This document shows positions 49,042-57,499 of a stretch of 64,000 nucleotides of DNA, piece after piece (position 1 is the stretch's first letter; each line of letters starts with the position of its first letter). The notes under the pieces are model-generated. The model had not been told where the DNA came from. It searched no databases and saw nothing but the letters and a program-made list of their open reading frames with translations. The translations under genes and the position numbers were made by a program. This stretch comes from Elusimicrobiota bacterium (lineage in GTDB: Bacteria > CG03 > SLGR01 > PWQF01): assembly GCA_003557485.1 (NCBI GenBank), contig PWOI01000179.1:1-64000 (forward strand). The letters are read 5' to 3'.

Positions 49042-50969
49042 GATCTGGTTTTTTTAAAGATAAGTGGAGGATCATCATGTCAGCCGTATGGTTAATAGCG
49101 GTTCTCGCATTCTATTGCTGCTTGAATCCTGCTCCTCTTGGAAATTTTTTTCCGCCTCTTGCAGGGATGTTTTTTATCGGGCTTGCCGCCATCGGAAGCG
49201 GATTAAAAGTGCTTAATAAGTTAAATCTCCGGACCGATACTTTTCTTGAAAATATTACTTTTTCAGGAGGTTTCGGATTGGGAATCCTTTATATTGCAAG
49301 TCTTGCTTTAGGCCTTGCCGGGCTTTACAGGAGCGTATATGCATCGGGTGTTGTTTTTCTTCTTTTGCTTATTTCATTTCCGGAATTAAAAGACTGGATT
49401 AATAAATCGGTTTATAAACTAAAACAGCATTCTGGAAACAGGTTTTCACTTATAGGCGCCCTGTTTTTAATTGTTCTTGTTTCATTCCTGGGGATAGCCC
49501 TTCTTTCAGCAATAACCCCTCCAGTCAGCGAATATGCGTTGTCAGGATCCCTTGCAACATCCGGAAGCTATGTGATTCAGGGCGGCATCACCGCTTTCCC
49601 GTACAGCTATCAGATTCACCTTCCCCCCGGTATGAGTTCTCTTCAGGCTTTGGGGCTGCTCATAGCCGGTGAAACAGGTGCGGGCCCGGTGTCTTTTTTC
49701 TTTCTTTTTTTTCTTTTAACAGGCGTTTATTCAATGACCAGAAAGTTTTTTCACCGTAAAATAGCTCTTTTTGCATGTGCGATAATGCTGTCTACTCCTG
49801 CTCTGATTAATTTTTACGTTTCCGGACATCCTTTTATGGGAAGTGTGTTTTTCGGATTTCTTGCAGTATACTGTTATATATGCTGGACTTCACGTTCGGG
49901 GGAAATCACAGGGATGTCTGATAAGTGGATTGTAGCTTGCGGAATATTCGCCGGACTTTCAATATCATTCGGGTTCTACAGTATATTCGTGCCTATGGCA
50001 CTTGTTATAATGATAATATATTCCATAGCAGCAATAAAAAAAGATATAAGTTTTCAGGATGCAGTAAATCACGCTGCCTGGTTTCTAATTCCTTTTATTG
50101 CCGTGCTGCTCCCTCACGTTATTAAAAATCTTATCACAGCAGGGAACCCTTTATTTCCGTTTTTTTCCCGCGCTTTTATCCCTTTAGGTATAGAAGGAGC
50201 AAGGGAAAGTCTCTGGGGCTACCTTATGCCTCTGTGGAATATACCTTTTGCAGAAAACATTAGATGGAGCAATTTTTTCCTGATGGGGCCGCTTTACTTT
50301 CTCTTTATTCCGGCTGTAATTGCAGTAAGAGAGATAGGAAAAACCGTTAAGCTGCTTCTCCGCTTCACTGTATTATATCTGATTATTTATATTGTTGCGG
50401 GAAGAGATATGGCCTTTATTTATTTCCTTATGCCGGTTTTGAGCATTATTACGGCATATATAATAGTTAACCTTTACGGGCAGAAAAAGTATTTTTATCA
50501 TTTTGTAATGGCAGTATTTTTCATAGGTCTTTTCATAAATTTTAATCTAATAATGGGAAGTACAAAAAGTTACGGGAATATATACTTTACATTAGGATTG
50601 GAAAGCAGAGAAGAGCATCTTAAGAATAATCTCCCGGGGTATAGTGTGTTTCGGTATATAAACGAAAACACTCCTGCAGAAAGCGTCATACTTATTGCCG
50701 GAGAAACGAGAACATTTTATATTGAGCGCCCTGTTGTCGGCGGCGACGTTTTTATAGACAATCCGATTCTGGATATGATTCGCCGGCACGGCACACCGGA
50801 AGGATTTCTTGAAGAAATTCAAGAGATGAATATTACGCATATTCTTATCGGAGAGGGGTTCGGCAGATACTGGCCGGAGAGGGATAGGTTTATTTTTGAT
50901 AACATTATCAAAAATAATACTATCTTGCTTTTAGATAAAAAAGGCTACCGTCTTTATAGGTTTCTTTAA
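49029..50969 (+). CDS. Polytopic membrane protein, possible lipid-linked glycosyltransferase
   Basis: 646 residues with 12 or more predicted TMs and a soluble C-terminal ~110 residues (YRFINENTPAESVILIAGETR... region). The TM layout and an extracytoplasmic segment between early TMs recall GT-C enzymes (PMT/ArnT-like), but I see no clear DE or DD motif in the first loop to prove it. No signal to a pathway from neighbours (comM before, an intergenic RNA/promoter region after). Start ATG lies within the comM end. Confidence 0.6.
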   Translation: MGPIGSGFFKDKWRIIMSAVWLIAVLAFYCCLNPAPLGNFFPPLAGMFFIGLAAIGSGLKVLNKLNLRTDTFLENITFSGGFGLGILYIASLALGLAGLYRSVYASGVVFLLLLISFPELKDWINKSVYKLKQHSGNRFSLIGALFLIVLVSFLGIALLSAITPPVSEYALSGSLATSGSYVIQGGITAFPYSYQIHLPPGMSSLQALGLLIAGETGAGPVSFFFLFFLLTGVYSMTRKFFHRKIALFACAIMLSTPALINFYVSGHPFMGSVFFGFLAVYCYICWTSRSGEITGMSDKWIVACGIFAGLSISFGFYSIFVPMALVIMIIYSIAAIKKDISFQDAVNHAAWFLIPFIAVLLPHVIKNLITAGNPLFPFFSRAFIPLGIEGARESLWGYLMPLWNIPFAENIRWSNFFLMGPLYFLFIPAVIAVREIGKTVKLLLRFTVLYLIIYIVAGRDMAFIYFLMPVLSIITAYIIVNLYGQKKYFYHFVMAVFFIGLFINFNLIMGSTKSYGNIYFTLGLESREEHLKNNLPGYSVFRYINENTPAESVILIAGETRTFYIERPVVGGDVFIDNPILDMIRRHGTPEGFLEEIQEMNITHILIGEGFGRYWPERDRFIFDNIIKNNTILLLDKKGYRLYRFL

Positions 50970-50984
50970 GTCCGGAAAAACGGC

Positions 50985-51021
50985 ATAAAAAAGCGCCGGT
51001 ATCGGGGGGAGACACCGGCGC
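50985..51021 (-). ncRNA. Possible very short minus-strand RNA with C-rich loop
   Basis: On the minus strand a promoter (TTGACA 51052-51057, 17-18 spacer, TTATTA/TATTAT at 51028-51034) is followed at the predicted start (about 51021) by GCGCCGGT-13 bases-ACCGGCGC and six Ts. The transcript would be only about 35-40 bases, a hairpin whose loop reads GTCTCCCCCCGAT. C-rich loops of this kind target SD sequences in known sRNAs. On the + strand the same hairpin lacks a T-run. Confidence 0.45.
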
Positions 51022-51116
51022 AGTAGAATAATAACACAAAGTTCGTGAACCTGTCAAATATTTGAGCCAGGTATTCTTATAACACTAAATACCGGAAAAT
51101 ATAAAAGGTCAAATTC

Positions 51117-51145
51117 TTGAAAATGGACCCGGTATTAGATATAAT
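51117..51145 (+). promoter_or_regulatory. Promoter of the sucrose-phosphate-synthase-like gene
   Basis: TTGAAA, 17-base spacer, perfect TATAAT. Predicted start near 51152, giving a 37-base leader with AAAGGAAA as SD. Confidence 0.7.
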
Positions 51146-51188
51146 TTAGTGTAACTTGAGCCAATTCAGTCAATAAAGGAAAGCATTT

Positions 51189-52736
51189 ATGAGTGAACAA
51201 AAACAAAAGCTGACTATCTGCCTTTTAAACCCGCAGGGTCATGTGAGATGGAAAGAACCCCAGATTGCCGAACATCCCGATACCGGCGGCCAGATTGTAT
51301 ATATACTGGAGCTTGCCAAGGAATTTGAAAAAGCCGGATGCCGGGTTGATATTTTCACCAGGTATTTTAAAGATCCCGATTGGCCCGGTTACGACAGGGA
51401 AATAGAAGATTACAATGAGAATCTAAGAATAGCAAGAATAAAATGCGGTAAGGAAGACAGGTTTATACGCAAAGAGAAGCTCTGGCCTTTAATAAAAGAT
51501 TTTTCCGCCGGTGTGAAAAAGTTTTACAGGGATCAGGGATACCAGCCCGATATTATTACATCTCACTATGCTGATGCGGGCCTTGCCGCCGGTATACTTA
51601 AAAAAGATCTCAAAAAACCCTATGTACATACCGGTCATTCACTCGGAGGAAAAAAAATGGACAATCTCAACCTTTCCCGTTCTAATTTTGAAATGATAAA
51701 CAAAAACTTCAGTTTTCATCTAAGAATTTCTGCTGAGAGAATATCTTTCAAGAACGCTAACAGGGTAATTGTTTCAACACAGGAGGAAATAGATCAGCAA
51801 TACGGACACAGAGTTTATAAGTCGATAGTAAGCAGAAATAAGGAAAAATTCTGCATAATACCTCCGGGAATTGACCCGGAAAACTTTTTTTCATATCACC
51901 GGCAGGAAAAAGATACGGAAAAATATAAAAAAGCAGTAGGGTTGTTGAAGAAGCAGTTAAAAAGATCCATATCAAAAGAAAGAAAAGATTTGCCCTGTGT
52001 CTTTTCTGCTGCCCGCTTTGATGCAAAGAAAAACCCTACGGGACTCTTAAGGGCTTATGCCAGCAGCCGGCAACTTCAGGAGAATATGAACCTGCTTATT
52101 GTGGCAGGAAACGTAGAGAACCCTCTTACCCCTAAAAACAGGAATAAGTTTAAAGAGCATGAGAAATATATTATTGAGGATATAGCCAGCATAATAGAAG
52201 GCTGGAAGCTTAAGGGAAAAGTCTGTCTCAGTCCGGGGTTTGATTATATGGATGAAATGCCGTACATATACAGATATGCCGGTAGGAATAAGTGGATTTT
52301 TGTTAATCCGGCTCTTCACGAGCCGTTCGGGCTGACTATAATTGAGGCAATGGCCTCGGGGCTTCCCGTTGTGGCTACAAAACACGGGGGTCCTGCTGAG
52401 ATCCTTAATGGCGGAGAGTTCGGAATCCTTACCGAATCAATAGATCCTCTTTTGCTGGCCTCTTCCCTGGAAGAGCTTCTTATAGCGGGAAAATGGAGAA
52501 ATTTCTCTAAAAAAGGAATGGAGAGAGTTAAGAAAAAATTTACCTGGAAGGCAGCGACGGCCAGTTATATGAAAGTTTTTAAGAAAGTAAAAAAAGAGGG
52601 AGTACAGAATAAAGGTGATTTTCCCATTCCCGATTATTTTCTTAAACGGACAAAAAAAAATGAAAGTCATCTTATGAAGGAATTGAGAAGTTTAATGTTC
52701 AGTCAGAAGAGAGGAGGAAAGAATGCTGGGAGATAA
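51189..52736 (+). CDS. GT4 glycosyltransferase, sucrose-phosphate-synthase-like
   Basis: 515 residues, retaining GT-B enzyme. N-terminal EHPDTGGQIVYILELAKEF and VHTGHSLGGKKMDNL are characteristic of sucrose-phosphate synthases (HPDTGGQ...TGHSLG), and HEPFGLTIIEAMASGLPVVATKHGGPAEIL is the C-terminal nucleotide-sugar site with the catalytic E-x7-E. No SPP-type HAD phosphatase domain is attached. The acceptor could be fructose-6-P or another hexose, giving sucrose or a related compatible solute. It overlaps the kinase gene by 14 bases. Confidence 0.8.
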   Translation: MSEQKQKLTICLLNPQGHVRWKEPQIAEHPDTGGQIVYILELAKEFEKAGCRVDIFTRYFKDPDWPGYDREIEDYNENLRIARIKCGKEDRFIRKEKLWPLIKDFSAGVKKFYRDQGYQPDIITSHYADAGLAAGILKKDLKKPYVHTGHSLGGKKMDNLNLSRSNFEMINKNFSFHLRISAERISFKNANRVIVSTQEEIDQQYGHRVYKSIVSRNKEKFCIIPPGIDPENFFSYHRQEKDTEKYKKAVGLLKKQLKRSISKERKDLPCVFSAARFDAKKNPTGLLRAYASSRQLQENMNLLIVAGNVENPLTPKNRNKFKEHEKYIIEDIASIIEGWKLKGKVCLSPGFDYMDEMPYIYRYAGRNKWIFVNPALHEPFGLTIIEAMASGLPVVATKHGGPAEILNGGEFGILTESIDPLLLASSLEELLIAGKWRNFSKKGMERVKKKFTWKAATASYMKVFKKVKKEGVQNKGDFPIPDYFLKRTKKNESHLMKELRSLMFSQKRGGKNAGR

Positions 52737-53385
52737 AATAGTTGTCAGGGATCACCACACCCGCGCCGCTGAAGGAGTCTATGGACTTGTAAGGGAAAGA
52801 GTCCTTAATTCACCGGGAAGAATTGCCATAACAGTAGCCGGAGAGTCAGGAAGCGGTAAAAGTGAAATAGCAACCGAAGTGGGTAGGTTATTCAGGGAAA
52901 AGGATAATTTCAAATCCATTTTATTTCATCAGGACGATTACTTTATCAGGCCTCCTAAAACAAATACTGAATACAGAAAGAAAGGTTTAAAGCATGTGGG
53001 AATTCATGAAGTAAAAATGGACCTTCTTGACAGCCACCTGAAAGAGGCTAAGAGTCCGGAATTTTCTGAAAGCGGACAGATAAAAAAACCCCTTATAGAT
53101 TACGATAAAGACTGTATACTTGAAGAAAAGGTAGATGTTGAAAACATAAAACTTTTAATTGCCGAAGGAACTTATACCACAAGCCTTGAAAATGCTGATA
53201 TAAAAGTTTTTATAGATTTAGATTATAAAGAAACAAAAAAGCACCGAGAAGACCGTGGCCGTGATAAACTGGATAGTTATACAGAAAAAATATTAAAAAA
53301 AGAGCACAAAACAATTTCTTCGCATAAAAAGCATGCGGATATTATTATTGACAGCCGTTACACGGCTTTGAAATCCGGCGTTTGA
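52723..53385 (+). CDS. Uridine-kinase/phosphoribulokinase-family P-loop kinase
   Basis: 220 residues. Walker A VAGESGSGKSEIATEV, LFHQDDYFIRPP (as in uridine kinase and PRK), LLIAEGTYTTSLENADIKVFID (Walker B-like region) and a lid with HREDRGRDKLDSYTE. Strong SD AGGAGG inside the SPS-like gene; the two are translationally coupled, so its substrate may be a sugar or sugar-phosphate in the same pathway (inference). Not a classical Udk, which is usually ~210 residues with HPDAFD. Confidence 0.72.
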   Translation: MLGDKIVVRDHHTRAAEGVYGLVRERVLNSPGRIAITVAGESGSGKSEIATEVGRLFREKDNFKSILFHQDDYFIRPPKTNTEYRKKGLKHVGIHEVKMDLLDSHLKEAKSPEFSESGQIKKPLIDYDKDCILEEKVDVENIKLLIAEGTYTTSLENADIKVFIDLDYKETKKHREDRGRDKLDSYTEKILKKEHKTISSHKKHADIIIDSRYTALKSGV

Positions 53386-53410
53386 CAAAAAAAATAAGTA
53401 ATATTATCAT
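53382..53410 (+). promoter_or_regulatory. Promoter of the LysM-protein gene
   Basis: TTGACA, 17-base spacer, TATCAT. TTGACA overlaps the kinase stop codon. SD AAGGAG precedes the LysM ATG. Confidence 0.65.
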
Positions 53411-53448
53411 TACAATTAGATATTCAGAAGTCTAAATAAGGAGTTAAA

Positions 53449-54153
53449 ATGAATATTGAAACAAAAAATTGCCTTTTTGCAGTGCTTCTGGCAGCGGCCT
53501 TAATTGTCCCAGAAATAATTTATTCTGCCTCGCCTCCCCGGGTAACAATTCAGGCTGATGACATAGATGTGCCGGACGGGATGGAACTCGTACTGGATGT
53601 CTATACCGTAAAGAAAACAGATTCTCTTGCAGAAATTGCCCGTAGAAAGTTTGGAGACTGGAAGAAATGGCGAATTATTTATGAATATAATGATTATGTA
53701 AGGGACCCCCACTGGATTTTCCCTGGTGATACACTTATCGTTCCAGAACTTGTTAAAAAATTGCCGCAGGTGCCTGAGGCCGAGGTAGGAGAACCGGAAG
53801 AAGTTGAAATTGAAAAACCACGGCAGTATAGTGATTTTATTGCCCCGGAAACTTTTACTTTCGATGGGTCAATTGTTGACTTCAGAGACAGGAAGCAGAT
53901 GTATGCTCACCATGATTACTGTTTCATAGACCTGGGACGGCTTGACGGAGTAAGGGAAGGTTATAAATTTAATATATACCGCACTGACCGGCGTGTTCCT
54001 CACCCCCAGACCGGGCGGCTTCTCGGAACTCTTATGAAAAAAGTGGGAGAACTCAGAGTCACCTCGGATGTGGAAGACCGTTCTTCTACGGCTTTGATAA
54101 CGATGTCGCATACCCTTATAGAGAAAGGGGACCTTCTACTTCTCGCTGAATAA
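53449..54153 (+). CDS. Secreted LysM-domain protein
   Basis: 234 residues. Signal peptide ending near YSASPP. A LysM domain at about 50-100 (DVYTVKKTDSLAEIARRKFGDWKKWRIIYEYN...WIFPGDTLIVPEL) binds peptidoglycan. The C-terminal ~100 residues contain a beta-rich domain (FIDLGRLDGVREGYKFNIYR, VGELRVTSDVEDRSSTALI) like those in other LysM surface proteins of delta-proteobacteria-like genomes. It heads a LysM-TPR-XRE run with own promoter. Confidence 0.85.
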   Translation: MNIETKNCLFAVLLAAALIVPEIIYSASPPRVTIQADDIDVPDGMELVLDVYTVKKTDSLAEIARRKFGDWKKWRIIYEYNDYVRDPHWIFPGDTLIVPELVKKLPQVPEAEVGEPEEVEIEKPRQYSDFIAPETFTFDGSIVDFRDRKQMYAHHDYCFIDLGRLDGVREGYKFNIYRTDRRVPHPQTGRLLGTLMKKVGELRVTSDVEDRSSTALITMSHTLIEKGDLLLLAE

Positions 54154-54161
54154 GACAGACT

Positions 54162-54545
54162 GTGCTGAAAAAGGTCTTTTTGGTGGCTGTGCTGATCGGG
54201 GCGGCGGCATATTTATTCTATGATTTTGTTGATACCGGCCTGGCCCGTGATTTCATAATTGAAAATAGTGAAGAGTCCTGGGCGCCTCCGGCTCTATATT
54301 ATCTCGGGCATCTGTTCGCAATTATTCAGAACAATGACCGGGCAGAAGAGATATACGGAGACTATATCGAAAATTTCGGCGGGGAAAAACACTACCGCAG
54401 AGCACTTTACAGGTATTATTATATAGCTGCGCGGCAGAGGAGAGGTAAGGAAGCTTTTGAACGCGGGCAGCGTTATATTGAAGAATTTCCCGATAGCGAG
54501 CGGGTAAATATTATAGAAAGGCGCCTGCAGATGCTGAGAAAATAG
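54162..54545 (+). CDS. Membrane-anchored TPR-like small protein
   Basis: 127 residues. One N-terminal TM or uncleaved signal (LKKVFLVAVLIGAAAYLFYDFV), then two to three helical hairpins resembling TPR/Sel1 (WAPPALYYLGHLFAIIQNND; AEEIYGDYIENFGG; RRGKEAFERGQRYIEEFPDSE). GTG start 8 bases after the LysM stop. Unknown role; likely envelope assembly partner of the LysM protein. Confidence 0.65.
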   Translation: MLKKVFLVAVLIGAAAYLFYDFVDTGLARDFIIENSEESWAPPALYYLGHLFAIIQNNDRAEEIYGDYIENFGGEKHYRRALYRYYYIAARQRRGKEAFERGQRYIEEFPDSERVNIIERRLQMLRK

Positions 54546-54549
54546 AAGT

Positions 54550-54578
54550 CACTATAGAGAAATTAAATATATATAGTG
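54550..54578. promoter_or_regulatory. Inverted repeat upstream of the XRE regulator
   Basis: CACTATA-15-TATAGTG, arms of seven bases, 20 bases before the ATG. Could be an autoregulatory operator for the XRE protein. AT-rich, so chance is possible. Confidence 0.35.
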
Positions 54579-54597
54579 TGCAGGAGTTAAATAAAAA

Positions 54598-54987
54598 ATG
54601 AATTATTCTGGTTTTTCCCGTATAATAAAACAGGGCATAAAGAAAGAAGGAATAAGTTTGAGGGAACTGGCCCGTCGAAGTTCTCTTGACGTATCTTTTT
54701 TGTCAAAAATACTTTCCGGAAATAGAAACCCTCCCTCAAGCGAAGAAGATATAAAAAAAATAGCCAAAGGAATTAATGTTATGCCTGAAAAACTTATAAT
54801 ATCCAGCGGCCGCATACCTTCAAGTATGATGAAAATATTTGAAAATGAAGATTTTATTGACAATCTTATGAGGGGAGGAGCAAAAAATTCGGATATTCCG
54901 GATAGAACTGCGGAAATGGAAGAAGCGCCTCTCGCATCTATCGGTGATTTCACCGGACAGGGCCATATAGAGGACGAACTTCTTTAG
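54598..54987 (+). CDS. XRE-family helix-turn-helix protein
   Basis: 129 residues. HTH at about 15-60 (GISLRELARRSSLDVSFLSKILSGNRNPPSSEEDIKKIAKGINV is the XRE pattern). The C-terminal half is acidic and partly disordered. SD CAGGAG. No adjacent toxin or metallopeptidase gene, so not an obvious toxin-antitoxin or ImmR pair. Confidence 0.85.
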   Translation: MNYSGFSRIIKQGIKKEGISLRELARRSSLDVSFLSKILSGNRNPPSSEEDIKKIAKGINVMPEKLIISSGRIPSSMMKIFENEDFIDNLMRGGAKNSDIPDRTAEMEEAPLASIGDFTGQGHIEDELL

Positions 54988-55086
54988 GGCTGTTGTATAA
55001 TTTCCGTTTCCTTAAAGATGCAACTGCCGGCCTGAGGATTTATTTCAAGGATATCCTGTATTCACTTTGTTAAGTCTTAAAATAAA

Positions 55087-56382
55087 ATGAGAAAATACAT
55101 TTCGCCAAAAGCATTAATAATATTTATCTTTTTTTTCATCTCCTGTATACCCTTAAAGGTAGAGTCTGGCGGTCCTTTTGAACTTGAAGGCCCGGCTGAC
55201 CTGGATCCTCTTATAAAACATATTGCGCCGGCGAAAATGGTTCTTCTCGGTGAAGCTTCACACGGTACTTTGGAGTTTTACAGGTGGAGGAAAGAGATAA
55301 CGAAAACACTTATAAATGATTACGGTTTTGACTTTGTTGTTGTTGAAGGAGACTGGCCTGCTCATATCCGGCTGAACAGATACGTTAAAGGGAAAAAAGA
55401 GATTTCCGGTATGGAAGAACTGTTTGATATTTTTGACCGGTGGCCGCCCTGGATGTGGAAAAACAAAACAGTAGTTGACTTGATAAAGTGGCTCTCCGGA
55501 TACAATGCAGGAACTGATTCAAAAGCCGGATTTTACGGGATGGATGTTTACGGTGTTGAACTTGCCTATCATGATTTAATTGAAAAATTCCGGAATGAAG
55601 GCACGGAGTTTGCCTCCGGTATAATCTCGCTTATTAAGTGTATGGAGCAGTATGCGGGTGATATGCATGCCTATGCCAGGGCGTACTCGATGTCTCTGGC
55701 AGACTGCAGCACTCAGTTAAGGGAGGCCCGCCGCATGGTCAAAGAAAACATGCCTGAAAATTTCGAAAAAGATGAAGCACTTAACCTTGAACGCAATATA
55801 GCCGTACTATTTTATGGTGAGAAACATTTTCGCGCTATGGTAGATCCTTCTATGGACAACTGGAATGTAAGGGTAGAATTTATGAAAGAAACCGTCGAAA
55901 GACTTCGTGAGTACTACGGCCCGTCAAGCCGGGGAATAGTATGGGCGCACAATACTCACATAGGAGATGCCCGGGCCACAACAATGGCGCAGCAGGGGAG
56001 GATCAATATAGGGCAGCTTATGAGAGAGAATCTTGGTTATGAGAATGTGCGGCTTGTTGGTTTCGGTACAGGAAGCGGAACTGTAAAAGCCGGAAGTTCA
56101 TGGGGGGCCCGGGGTGAAGTAATGACCATTCCCGATCCGGTAGAGAACAGTTATGAATATCTTTTTAATCAGAAAGGGTACGATATACTGCTGTACCTTT
56201 TTGATGAAACAAACCGGGAGGGAGAACTTATGAACCCGCGGGGCCACAGGGCCATAGGTGTTGTATATAACCCCGATACCGAGCACCTTGGAAACTTTGT
56301 TCCCACAATACTGCCTCTCAGGTATGATGCCTTTATATATTTTCGCACTACCGAAGCTCTTCACGAATGGAAAAATGAGTAA
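55087..56382 (+). CDS. Erythromycin-esterase-like lipoprotein
   Basis: 431 residues. A lipobox-like FFFISC at residues 15-20 marks a lipoprotein. The EreA/ChaN-like fold shows MVLLGEASHGTLEFYRWRKEI, VVVEGDWPAHIRLNRYV, IVWAHNTHIGDARATTMA and VRLVGFGTGSGTV: His and Glu residues of the esterase site are present. Most family members are not antibiotic-resistance enzymes; the true substrate is unknown. A weak TATAAT lies near 55000. Overlaps dprA by 8 bases. Confidence 0.82.
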   Translation: MRKYISPKALIIFIFFFISCIPLKVESGGPFELEGPADLDPLIKHIAPAKMVLLGEASHGTLEFYRWRKEITKTLINDYGFDFVVVEGDWPAHIRLNRYVKGKKEISGMEELFDIFDRWPPWMWKNKTVVDLIKWLSGYNAGTDSKAGFYGMDVYGVELAYHDLIEKFRNEGTEFASGIISLIKCMEQYAGDMHAYARAYSMSLADCSTQLREARRMVKENMPENFEKDEALNLERNIAVLFYGEKHFRAMVDPSMDNWNVRVEFMKETVERLREYYGPSSRGIVWAHNTHIGDARATTMAQQGRINIGQLMRENLGYENVRLVGFGTGSGTVKAGSSWGARGEVMTIPDPVENSYEYLFNQKGYDILLYLFDETNREGELMNPRGHRAIGVVYNPDTEHLGNFVPTILPLRYDAFIYFRTTEALHEWKNE

Positions 56383-57499
56383 GTTCCGGAATAAAAATCC
56401 GGCATTATGCATAAGACTTGCCTCCGCTGAGGGTATAGGGCCCGTTACTGTTAAAAAACTATTAGACGCTTTCGGAGAAAATACAGAGAATATTTTCAGT
56501 TGTTCTGAGAAAGAAATCTCCGAAACAGCAGGGGTGACAGTTAATACTGCCTCACTGATTAAGAGAGCTCTTTCGGATATGTCCGGAGCCCGGCGGGAAC
56601 TTGAAAAAGTAAAAAAGAATGGTTACAGGGTTTACTGTTACGGTGATAGTGATTATCCCTTTCTGCTTAAACAGATACATGATCCGCCGGCCGTACTTTA
56701 TTCTAGCAGCCGGCTGCAGGAGTCTGACTATAATTCCATAGCGGTTGTAGGTACGAGAAGGGCATCGGATTACGGAAAAACGGTGGCTTCGCTTATTTCT
56801 CAAGGGCTGGCTTCGTACAATATATGCGTTGTGTCGGGAGCTGCTGCCGGAATAGATACGGAGGCGCACAGGTCGGCTCTTAAAGCAGGGGGAAGAACTA
56901 TAGCTGTTATGGGAGGAGGACTGAACAGGCCCTACCCTAGCAGTAATAGAAGGCTACTTGAAAAAATAGGTTTATCCGGTACAGTTCTCAGTGAATATTC
57001 TCCCGACGAGATTCCGAGTCCTGTCAACTTTCCCCGGCGCAACAGAATAATAAGCGGATTGTCACACGGAGTTGTTGTGGTAGAAGCAGCCCGGCGCAGC
57101 GGAGCTCTTATAACCGCATCCTTTGCGGCCGAACAGGGTAGGCAGGTCTATGCCGTTCCGGGAAGTGTTTTTGCAGGAGGCAGCCGCGGCTGCCTTGATC
57201 TTATAAGGGACGGGGCTGTACCCGTATCCGGGGCTGAAGAAATAATAGATGATATAAGAGGACAGCTTGACAGCGGTAAGCTGGAGAAATCGCGTGCTGA
57301 ATTTGAAACTAAATACTTCTCCGGATATGCCTCTGAAATCTTAAATTTTTTAAGTTCCAGGCCGGCGCATGTTGACATAATAAAAAACAAACTTAAAATG
57401 GATATAAGTTTTCTTGCTTCTCAGCTGACCAGCCTGGAGTTAAAGGGACTGATTAAAAAAATAGACGGAGATAAGTATATTAAATTAACAGATGAATAA
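56375..57499 (+). CDS. dprA: DNA-processing protein DprA/Smf
   Basis: 374 residues from ATG 56375, chosen because upstream in-frame ATG would lie deep in the preceding gene and add non-conserved residues. SAM/HhH-like N-terminus (IRLASAEGIGPVTVKKLLDAFGE), Rossmann core (VVGTRRASDYGKTVA, VSGAAAGIDTEAHRSALKAGG, AVMGGGLNRPYP, FPRRNRIISGLSHGVVVVEA, GALITASFAAEQGRQVYAVPG) and C-terminal winged helix. Loads RecA on transforming DNA. 8-base overlap with topA; dprA-topA-xer is a common order. Confidence 0.94.
   Translation: MSKFRNKNPALCIRLASAEGIGPVTVKKLLDAFGENTENIFSCSEKEISETAGVTVNTASLIKRALSDMSGARRELEKVKKNGYRVYCYGDSDYPFLLKQIHDPPAVLYSSSRLQESDYNSIAVVGTRRASDYGKTVASLISQGLASYNICVVSGAAAGIDTEAHRSALKAGGRTIAVMGGGLNRPYPSSNRRLLEKIGLSGTVLSEYSPDEIPSPVNFPRRNRIISGLSHGVVVVEAARRSGALITASFAAEQGRQVYAVPGSVFAGGSRGCLDLIRDGAVPVSGAEEIIDDIRGQLDSGKLEKSRAEFETKYFSGYASEILNFLSSRPAHVDIIKNKLKMDISFLASQLTSLELKGLIKKIDGDKYIKLTDE

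Noticed and set aside
50993-51021. Plus-strand terminator for the membrane protein gene
   Set aside because: The stem is strong but no T-run follows on the + strand; the T-run is on the minus strand.
54598-54987. Toxin-antitoxin module around the XRE gene
   Set aside because: No small partner gene on either side; the upstream gene is a TPR-like envelope protein with its own context.
55087-56382. Erythromycin resistance gene
   Set aside because: The family is large and mostly not resistance-related; the lipoprotein signal and chromosomal context give no support for resistance.
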